The notes under the pieces are model-generated. The model ran no database searches. It was not told the DNA's origin and worked only from the letters and a program-made list of their open reading frames with translations. This document shows positions 55,851-64,000 of a stretch of DNA of 64,000 bases, piece after piece. Made by a program: the position numbers and the translations under genes. Origin of the DNA: Calonectria ilicicola (taxonomy: Eukaryota; Ascomycota; Sordariomycetes; Hypocreales; Nectriaceae); assembly GCA_020809705.1 (NCBI GenBank), contig CP085825.1, forward strand, positions 8,246,001 to 8,310,000, in the 5' to 3' direction. Positions within the stretch are counted from its first letter, which is position 1. Each line of letters opens with the position of its first letter.

Positions 55851-58800
55851 TAGATAAAACTAATACAATAAGCGCCTACTAGGTAATAGTATATAAATAG
55901 ATTAAAATCCACCTTTATAGCTAATACTAACCAGCTTTTAATATAATTTAATTATCTTAATTACAATTAACTATTACCTAATATAATATTTCCATTGCTT
56001 TATTTACTATAATACATCTAACTATCCTACTAATAATAAACCTTTTATTTTAATTGGTTTATTAAGTTAGGAATTAACTAGATTATTATATATTAAAAGC
56101 TCTTATTTAATTAATTATTTATATTAATAATTAAATAATAATAATATCTAAAAAAATCCTACTATTATTATTCCTTCTAGTAATACTAAATTAACTATAG
56201 AACTATAGTAGGTCAAGAAGAAACTTATAGATATATAAGTATAACTTAAAGTAGAAAAAGCTAGAACCACTATAGTTGAAGGAAATAAGGGTAAAGATAT
56301 TAGTGAAATTCTAAGATCCCCGGTCCTAGAGCCTTTTCTAGGAAAGGCTATTAATATAGTCCCCTTCCTTACCTAAATGAAAGAATACTTTTGCTTTTTT
56401 TAATATAACTTATAATCCTTAAAGCCTAGGTATTATATATTAAAACCCTTCTTTAAAAAAATATAGAAGTATAATTTAAATTTATTATAAAAGACTATCT
56501 AGAAAATAAGAATAATATTAATTAAAATAAAAAGATTTAAAAGATTTTTAAAGATTAAGAATATTTTAAAATTATTATTAAAGATAATTTTAATATAATT
56601 AATATAAAATAATAAGCTATAAATTAATTATATAAATTTAAGTAAATAAAATCTTATAGTTAGTATTTGGCTAAGTTTAAAAGAATTATAATATAAATAG
56701 CCTAGGATAATAATATATTAATAGAACTTTATTATAAAGGCTTAAAAAGTGAAGTTAAAAATGAAATTTATAAAGAAAATTAGCTAGAGAAACTTTTAAA
56801 GTATATTAAAAGTACTATTAAAATTAATAAAAGATAATTTAATTAATATAAGGAATATATTTAAGATAATAAAAACCTATATATCCTAAATAAAGGAAAA
56901 ACCTAAAATAAATAATAAAATACTATATATAATACTCATTTAGAACCAATGGAACTTAGCACTATCTAAAGGTATAATAAAGGTAAGATTACTTACTTTA
57001 ATTATAAAAAGAAAGAATATAAATCCTTTAAATATTACTCCCCGAAAATAGGAAATTAGTTCAAACCTATATTAAAAAAATAAAAATAATTTAACACTAT
57101 AAAAACTTAATAGACCCTAGTACTAGAAAGAAAAGAGAATACTATAGAAAAAGTTATTCTTACTATTATTAAGAAATATAAACTAATTATTATAATTAAA
57201 TAATATATAAAAAACTATAAGTTATATAAAGTAAAACTTACTTTATAATAAGAAATTAATAAAATTATTTAAAAAATATAATTAATCTAATAAGAAGGCT
57301 AGTCCTACTTTCCTTATAAATGATTAAAATAAGTTAAGAAGATAAAAATCCTTATATCCATCCTAGATATATATACTAATAAAGCACCAATATAATAGAA
57401 TATTTATACTTATAATAAAAATAAAAATAGGAAATGGATAATTAATATTAAAAGAATAGCTTAATAAATTAAGGAATTTTTATAGGATAAAGATAAAATC
57501 TTTCTACTTATATAAAGTAAATAGTAATTAGGAAACCATAATCTTTAATCTATCTAATATAAGAAAAATAATCTTAAATTAAATATAATATATAAAGAAT
57601 ATAAGAATATTTTATAAGTAAGCTACTATAATTATAACTATCTTTAATATATAAAATAAAAATAATATATAGTATACTTTCCTATTAAGGTAGAAGATAT
57701 AATTATCTACTATACCTATAAAAGATACTTCAACTAATATAAAGTAATAAGAAGAAACCCCTACTATTAATTTACTATATTAGAACTAGATAAGCCTAAG
57801 TTCTCCAATTACAATAAACTACCTTAAAATAAATATTAAAATTCTAAATATAATATCTATATAATAAATAAAGCAATAGCCTAATACTAAACTAAATCAA
57901 AAAATGAGTAAAGCTCCTTATAGAAGAGTAATAGAAGTAATTAAAGCAATAACCCTTAAAGTTATTAAAAGAATTCCTCAAAAAGCTCTATACTTTATAA
58001 TTAAAGAGTAATCCTAATAATAACTAGAAGTAGAAGTAAGAATTAAAAGAAAGTAGTGTAATATTATGGTGGATAGTAGAGCTAAATAAAATTATATTAA
58101 TCTTTAAGTAATTAATTAACTTTAGCTACTATAGATAATAAAAGTTAACCTATATAAAATTATTAATATAAAAGGAACCTCTTTTGGTTATAATAATGAT
58201 ATTATAGATAAAAAGATTGATTACCTAAAAGTCTTTATTAAAGGAAAAAACTAAGGAGTAATCTTTAATATTATTAATATTAAACAATATAATCTAGTTT
58301 TAGGGTACCTATAATTATACTAATATAACCCTAATATCTACTAGTATACTAACTAGGTATAAATACTTAAGAAGTATAATATAATTAATAATATTTTTAT
58401 AAAATATAATAAAAGATCTTAAACTTCTAGTCTTAACTAAGTAAAAGATATAAGTAAAGAAGAATCTTTACTATCTAAAAGAATAAAGTATAAATATAAG
58501 AATAATTAGAAAAAGTAAAAATAATAAATAATTACCTACTTTAGAATATAGTTCTAATAAATTAATAAAAGCCTTAAGGAAATAAAAGCTAAAGTAGAAA
58601 TAAATAAATTATACAATATATCCCTATAGTACCAAATCTATAAAAAGCTCTTTATAAAAAAACTAAATACTAGACTACCTAAGTTTAGCTAGTAGGATTA
58701 CAAAATTATTTTTAAGAATAGATCTAATACCTGATTTTATCTTATTTATAATCTTAATTAAATTAAGCTTAATACTTTAAAAGAATATATCTAAGATATA

Positions 58801-59690
58801 CTTAAAAAAGGATATATTTGTATTTTAAACTTTAAAGCTAATTACCCTATTATATTTATACTTAAAAAAAATAAAAAGCTATACCTTATTATAGATTACT
58901 AATAGCTTAATAATATTATTATTAAAGACCGCACTTTACTATTATTAATTAATAAAATAAAGGATTGCCTTTATAAAGCTAATATCTTTATTATACTAGA
59001 TCTTAAAGGAGTATATAATCTTATTTATATTAAAGAAGGATATAAATAGAAAACCACTTTCTAAATAAAGTTTAAACTATTTAAATACCTAATTATATTT
59101 TTTAAATTTATAAATATACTAATATTATTCTAATAAATAATAACCAATATATTATAAGAATATTTAAATATCTTTATTATCTATTACCTAGATAATATCC
59201 TTATTTTCTCTAAAAATAAAAAAGAATATAAAGAATATATTTATAAGATCTTAAAAGCCTTTTAAAATACCAAACTTCTAATTAAATTAAAAAAAGTAAG
59301 TTCTATACTCAAAAAGTAGAATTTCTAGGATATATTATTAGCCCTAATAAAATTCATATAGATCCAAAGAAAGTCATTATAGTAAAAGATTAAAAGGAAC
59401 CTATTAATATAAAGGAAGTATAAGCTTTCCTTAGATTTACTAACTATTACTAAAGATTTATTAAAGGATTTAGTAAAATCACCTTAAGTATAATAGAACT
59501 AATTAAAAAAGAAATTATCTTTTAATAAGGAAATAAAGCATAATAATTATTTAAAGTTATAAAAAATACTATTTTAGAAGAATCTATCCTTATAATATTC
59601 AACCCTAATAAACCTATAGAACTAGAAACCAATATATTAAACTTTACCTTAGGGGCCTAGATTGGATAATAAGATAAATAAGAAAACCTA
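55851..59690 (+). mobile_element. RIP-degraded Ty3/gypsy retrotransposon, left part
   Basis: About 3.8 kb of extremely AT-rich DNA with stops in every frame, yet plus-strand fragments of a gypsy polyprotein persist. Gag-like text lies at ~56,200-57,600. A protease core reads MVDSRA near 58,065 (VDSGA expected). Reverse transcriptase spans ~58,740-59,340: LIIDY, LDLKGVYNLIYIKEGYK, then YLDNILIFSK near 59,185 (YLDD expected). The start of RNase H lies at ~59,610-59,690. It is dead. No LTR is delimited. It continues after the inserted transposon. Confidence 0.8.
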
Positions 59691-59803
59691 CCCGGTGGGC
59701 TGAGTAACTAGCTCGCAAGCTGGGCAAAATAAGCCCCCACCTCTCCTATCGGAGAGGTGGTTTCAAAACCTGTAACCGTGTCGAATGCGTATCCCACTTT
59801 CCC
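59691..59803. repeat. Left terminal inverted repeat of the pogo-like element
   Basis: Inverted match to 62,425-62,537, with the outer ~45 bases diverged and the inner ~68 nearly identical. It includes the subterminal palindrome and AACCGTGTCGAATGCGTATC. Confidence 0.8.
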
Positions 59804-59952
59804 ATCGTTACGACATCATAACACAACGAATTCTTTATTAAATAATAAAAGCATTATAATTCCAGTGTCGCATAGTTCTAATTAAGCAGAATTAACATTT
59901 TTTTGCATTTTCCTCTAGTGGATGTAATATTGCGAGCGAGTGACAATGGCGG

Positions 59953-62331
59953 TTAGGTACGCCTCCGCGACTTTGGTATGGGGACTTGCATGTCACCCAG
60001 GTCAATAGCAGCTTCATCCCTCTCATCGTCAGAGTAATGATTTGGCGCCCGGCCGTAGCCAAAGCCTCCGTAATCAAACATAGATAATTGAGTGTTATTT
60101 TCATCGTCAATAGAGCTGCCATTCATAATATTGGCGAGCTGCAAGAGGTTAATATGTGATCCTTGGACTTCTATATCCATAGAGGTAGTAATTCTAACAC
60201 TGCTCGTATCACTATTGCCCCCATTAGAGCGATGTGTGATAACAGAGCTTGACCTTAGACTAATGCATGTGCCTGGGGTGCTGCCTCTACTATGAACGCT
60301 CGTTCCTTCAATTTCTGGTGTTGTTACAGCAGCAGCAGCAGCGTTGCTTGACGATGCCTGTGATGCCTTCCACTCTGCGACTTCAGGGAGCTGGTTGAGC
60401 ACTGTTATTGGAGCTGTTGACAATAAATGACTCTTTTTTTCATCGTCAGCTTCAAGCCATAGCTGCCGGATATATCGAATAGCCTCAACTTCCTCTGGAA
60501 TCAGTGTGTGTTGGCGTAGTTCCTCCATAGCCTTTGGAACGCCGCGGCCGCGGGGGAAGGTGCCGGGGGCCGCATTTTGCACCCGCTGTTGCTCTTGCTG
60601 TCGCAACCAGTCAAAATCGCCCTTTTGGAGGCGGCTTTTCTGGGCAATATCCTTCTTGAGGTCTTCATGAGCTTTAGTAGCTACCATTGAACGCATTTCC
60701 TTTATGGTGTAGGCACCGTCATCGACTTTCACACGCCGCCGTGTGTGTGTGCGCCGGGCTTGTGCGGCAACCCGCTCTTCCTGCTGCCGGATTATCTCTT
60801 TATGCGCTGACCGGGTCACAATAGCTAGGTCAAGGGCAGCTTGGGCATATTTAACAGCAGCTCTTGTTGGGCTCTCTAATACATCAAATCGCTTTGCGAT
60901 ATCATGAGCTTCAAGCTGCCTCTTGGCCTTCCTAGGTGTTGCCGTATGCTTCTCTAATAGCTGAGGAAACAGCGGCTCTATAAGGTCTTTGGCATCTCGC
61001 TGTAGCGGGCCCAGCACAACTTCAGGAGCAAATGGCCATAAACCTGCCTTCTCAAAGCCCGTGTATATATAACATGCTTTGAATGCCGCCTTCTTCAATG
61101 AATTCCACTGTTGAAGGAAGTCAAAGCGAGTGATTTGGAGACCCCCGCCTCTCATGAAGTCATTGAGGGTTGAACGTTGTGCCTTCTTAAGGTGCTGATA
61201 AACACCAACATCAAGAGGTTGAAGGATATGACTAGTATGTGAAGGAAGGCGAAATGGAATGATATCAAAGGCATAGCAATACCATATAAAGTCAGGGTCT
61301 TCATGAGCAGAAAAACCGTCCATCAGAAGCATTCGATATATCGGGTTTTTCTTTTTCCTTTCCCGGACCGCGAGCTCTTGGGTCCAGTCTTCTCTTTTGA
61401 TGTGAATATCATATCCAAACCACTCCTTAATTGTGCAGTCATTGAAGCTATCGCTTAGGGCAAAAGAGTGACGATTAAAGTGATGTAACCACTGTAGGGC
61501 TCGATGACTGTTATTGAAGCCGGATGCCGTTGTGGTGAGGATAATATCCTCATCAATGTCAGCCATCACATATTCCTCGAGGATGACTTTTGCTGAGAGA
61601 ATAAGGAAGGAAGGAATTGACCTTCCGGCAGCATTGATCGCATCCACAGAGGTCAATGACTCCTTATTGCCCGGCTGAAAAGTCACAGGCCGGGTGTTTT
61701 TCTTCATACGGGTTGAAAATATCTTCAAGTTGTTATTCACCCAACCTAGCTGCAATGGCGTTTCATCAAAATTCCAGAAATTGGCTGCTGTAATTGAGGC
61801 TCTCGTCATGACAGCTTCTAGCTCTGTGAACCAATGGTCTAGATGAGGGAGATTGTATTCAGCTGCGACCCTCATGACCTCTTTGACCTTGGGCGCTTTA
61901 AATTGAAGCTCGGGATGCCTCTTCTTAAAGCGGGTGACCCAAGATTTTGAGATTGGCGACTTTGAGCCGTTCAAACGGTGTTTTCTTAGGAAGCTAGCAT
62001 AGTTGCGCAAGCAGGCCTCGGTCACAGCAAATGCGCTCTTTTCAACATCACGAATGTAAGTAATAATAGCTCGTTCTTCCTCATTAGTAAGGGCAGCTGG
62101 GGCACCGCCCTTATTAGGAGCAGAAGGAAGCCGCTTTCCAGCTTTCAATAGAGATATATATTTCTTAGTAAGAGGCACAGCGGCGTGGTGTACAGCAGCT
62201 GTTTCCGCTATTGTAAGCGGTCGGGGCGGTGCGGGGTTCCCCCGAGTCGTCCGTGTGATATTCTCACCCGACAGAAATGCACGAGCTGCACTCGCCGCAG
62301 CTGCGCGCGATTTGGCTGAAATTTGAGGCAT
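59953..62331 (-). CDS. Pogo-like DDE transposase
   Basis: An intact intronless 792-residue frame from ATG 62,331 (MPQISAKSRA; an in-frame ATG at 62,385 gives a less likely start). A CENP-B-type helix-turn-helix region lies at about residues 80-150 (LTNEEERAIITYI, ISKSWVTRFKKRHPEL). The DDE catalytic core has Asp189 in FWNFDET, Asp338 in LLMDGFSAHED and the third Asp in HILQPLDVGVYQ (D374). Such enzymes cut the element at its TIRs and reinsert it at TA. The C-terminal ~350 residues include a basic KRQL/TRRRV segment and a long Gln/Ala-rich helix, longer than in short Fot1-type transposases. All three acidic residues are present, so activity is plausible. Confidence 0.88.
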   Translation of the reverse strand: MPQISAKSRAAAASAARAFLSGENITRTTRGNPAPPRPLTIAETAAVHHAAVPLTKKYISLLKAGKRLPSAPNKGGAPAALTNEEERAIITYIRDVEKSAFAVTEACLRNYASFLRKHRLNGSKSPISKSWVTRFKKRHPELQFKAPKVKEVMRVAAEYNLPHLDHWFTELEAVMTRASITAANFWNFDETPLQLGWVNNNLKIFSTRMKKNTRPVTFQPGNKESLTSVDAINAAGRSIPSFLILSAKVILEEYVMADIDEDIILTTTASGFNNSHRALQWLHHFNRHSFALSDSFNDCTIKEWFGYDIHIKREDWTQELAVRERKKKNPIYRMLLMDGFSAHEDPDFIWYCYAFDIIPFRLPSHTSHILQPLDVGVYQHLKKAQRSTLNDFMRGGGLQITRFDFLQQWNSLKKAAFKACYIYTGFEKAGLWPFAPEVVLGPLQRDAKDLIEPLFPQLLEKHTATPRKAKRQLEAHDIAKRFDVLESPTRAAVKYAQAALDLAIVTRSAHKEIIRQQEERVAAQARRTHTRRRVKVDDGAYTIKEMRSMVATKAHEDLKKDIAQKSRLQKGDFDWLRQQEQQRVQNAAPGTFPRGRGVPKAMEELRQHTLIPEEVEAIRYIRQLWLEADDEKKSHLLSTAPITVLNQLPEVAEWKASQASSSNAAAAAVTTPEIEGTSVHSRGSTPGTCISLRSSSVITHRSNGGNSDTSSVRITTSMDIEVQGSHINLLQLANIMNGSSIDDENNTQLSMFDYGGFGYGRAPNHYSDDERDEAAIDLGDMQVPIPKSRRRT

Positions 62332-62424
62332 ATTGAATTTATATGTGAAATTGATAGTATTTAAAATTTGAAGTAATTTGGGCAAGGAATGGAGGAGTTG
62401 TGGGTGAGTTACGGTGTGGAAGTG

Positions 62425-62537
62425 GGATACGCATTCGACACGGTTACAGGTTTTGAAACCACCTCTCCGATAGGAGAGGTGGGGGCCTTTAGAGCCCAGT
62501 GAGCCTGCGAGCGCTGCTGCTTAGTCAACCCACCGGG
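62425..62537. repeat. Right terminal inverted repeat of the pogo-like element
   Basis: Inverted partner of 59,691-59,803. The element ends at CCCACCGGG with TA immediately outside (62,538-62,539). Confidence 0.8.
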
Positions 62538-64000
62538 TATATCCTATAACATTCTACTTACATAAGCTATATAGCCCTAAGCTAAACTACTCTATCTATA
62601 ATAAAGAATTTCTTACTATTATTAATACTTTTAAAGAATTTTAATAATATCTTTTAAAAAGTAATTATAAAATTATAATATATACTAATTATAAAAATAT
62701 TATTTACTTTATAACTACTTAAAAACTTAATAGAAGATAATTATAATATATAGAATACCTATCCAAATTCAATTATTAAATTATTTATATTAAAAAAACT
62801 AAGAATAGTTATGCTAATATAATTAGCCGCCAACCTAATTATAATATAGAAAAATTAAAAATATAGAAAAAACTATTAATCTATAATACTAATAAAGAAC
62901 TAGAATAAGCTCTAATTAATAGAATAATAATAGAAATAAAGAAAATAATTGCCACTATAAGAATAGAAGGATTACTATATATAATTAGAACTACTACTAC
63001 AAAAATACTAATATAACAAGTAGAATAGGGTAATCTACTATTAAGGAAAATTAAAGAATATAATCTAGCATTTCTAAAAGAAGAAAAAACAAACTACCTA
63101 TAAGTACTAGAGGAATACTAAATAGAATTAATAAGGGATATTTACGAATATCCTTTATATAGCTATAAAGATATTAATAAAACTCTTAAATAAGTTAAAT
63201 AGATATTTTTCTTTAATAAAATAAAAAAGAAAGTTAAATAAGTATATAAAAAATATAGCCTATATTAACACTTTAAAAAACCAAAATACAAACCATATAG
63301 ATTATTATAACTATCCTTTATTATATAATAACTATAGAACTTAATTATAATAGATTTTATTATTAACTTCCCCTTATTAGTAGATTCTACTATAGGAGTA
63401 TATTATAATAGTATTTTTATTATTGTTGATTGTTTTATAAAAGTAGTATATTATCTTCCTTATAATAAAGTAATAAAAGAAGAATAATTCGCTTACCTTT
63501 TTTTTGAAATATAATTATTATATATAGACTACCAACTGAAATTATTTTAAATAGAGAATAATTATTTATATCTAAGTTTTGGTAAAGCCTAATATCCTTA
63601 ATAGGATTAAACTATAAGCTAAGTATAGCCTTCTATCCCTAAATAAATAGGTAAACTAAATACTAAAACTAGGAAATTAAGTAATATCTATAATATTATA
63701 TTAATTATAAATAAATTAATTAAGTAGAAAAATTACTTATTATATAGCTAGCATATAATATATCCTATAATTATAGTATTAAGATAATACTAATAAAAAC
63801 TAACTTTAACTTTATACTAAATACTTACTAAGCCCCCTTAGAAGGTATAATTTAAATAAAAGCTATAATTAAATTAAATAATTTAAGAAAATTATATAAA
63901 GAAATAAAGATAGAACTTAAGTTTGTTTATAATATAATAAAAAGATATTATAATCTAAAAAAATTAAAGGGATTATCCTTCTCGAAGGGAGATATAATCT
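62538..64000 (+). mobile_element. RIP-degraded Ty3/gypsy retrotransposon, right part (runs off window)
   Basis: It resumes the pol frame interrupted at 59,690. RNase H text (SPKLNYSIYNKEFLTII, then IIYTNYKNIIYF, near 62,575-62,710) is followed by the chromodomain-less connection. Integrase core spans ~63,330-63,700: IIIDFIINFPLL, IVDCFIKVVYYLP, and PSIPK near 63,630, where AFHPQTDGQ is expected. It is saturated with TAA and TAG. The element's 3' end and LTR lie beyond 64,000. Confidence 0.75.

Larger units (their letters stand above)
59691..62537. mobile_element. Pogo/Tc1-mariner type DNA transposon, apparently complete
   Basis: A 2,847-bp element begins CCCGGTGGG at 59,691 and ends CCCACCGGG at 62,537, flanked on both sides by TA, the target duplication of this superfamily. 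Terminal inverted repeats are about 110 bp: well conserved inner parts at 59,733-59,800 and 62,419-62,486, diverged outer parts. Each TIR holds a perfect 10-bp palindrome CCACCTCTCC/GGAGAGGTGG (59,737-59,760 and 62,459-62,482). Base composition is normal, with no RIP, unlike the retrotransposon around it. Confidence 0.88.

Overview
The window looks like nuclear DNA of a filamentous ascomycete, probably an accessory or subtelomere-like compartment; Hypocreales is only a guess. The grounds are short GT-AG introns with CTAAC-type branch points, two Zn2Cys6 regulators, TPR-CHAT and MACPF proteins, a pogo-type transposon, and a Ty3/gypsy element destroyed by C-to-T (CpA-to-TpA) change, the signature of repeat-induced point mutation (RIP).

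Layout. 1-5.6 kb is non-coding, C-rich degenerate minisatellite bounded by three copies of a GC-rich segment. 5.7-22.0 kb carries seven compact genes, called A-G here, mostly as head-to-head pairs (A-/B+, C-/D+, E-/F+, then G+): AT-hook protein (broken by six TAG codons), acidic/RS-tailed protein, unknown 511-aa protein, prion-like protein with two CCHC knuckles, GIY-YIG-like nuclease with a coiled coil, SF2/DEAH-like helicase (RIP-killed), and a long coiled-coil protein. They look like a nucleic-acid-handling set and are the best candidate here for an undescribed element. A decayed second copy of the gene D promoter and 5' end lies at 22.56-22.96 kb, just before a TPR-CHAT pseudogene that is cut off before its catalytic cysteine.

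23-30 kb holds that TPR-CHAT remnant and a divergent pair of likely intact pore-forming-type genes (alpha-helical XaxA-like, and MACPF). 31-35.4 kb has a small unknown gene and an intact Zn2Cys6 regulator. 36.7-40.9 kb has an intact SDR and an intact sugar-type MFS transporter.

45-55 kb reads as a decaying catabolic neighbourhood: intact amidase, then a Zn2Cys6 regulator with two nonsense codons, a PA14-containing GH3 glycosidase with at least four, and a nitrilase that has lost its catalytic Cys. Damage rises toward the RIP-saturated gypsy element that fills about 55.9-64 kb and runs off the end. A clean 2,847-bp pogo-like transposon with an intact transposase sits inside the RNase H region of that element, so it arrived after the RIP. 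All family names rest on motif reading by eye; no database search was possible.
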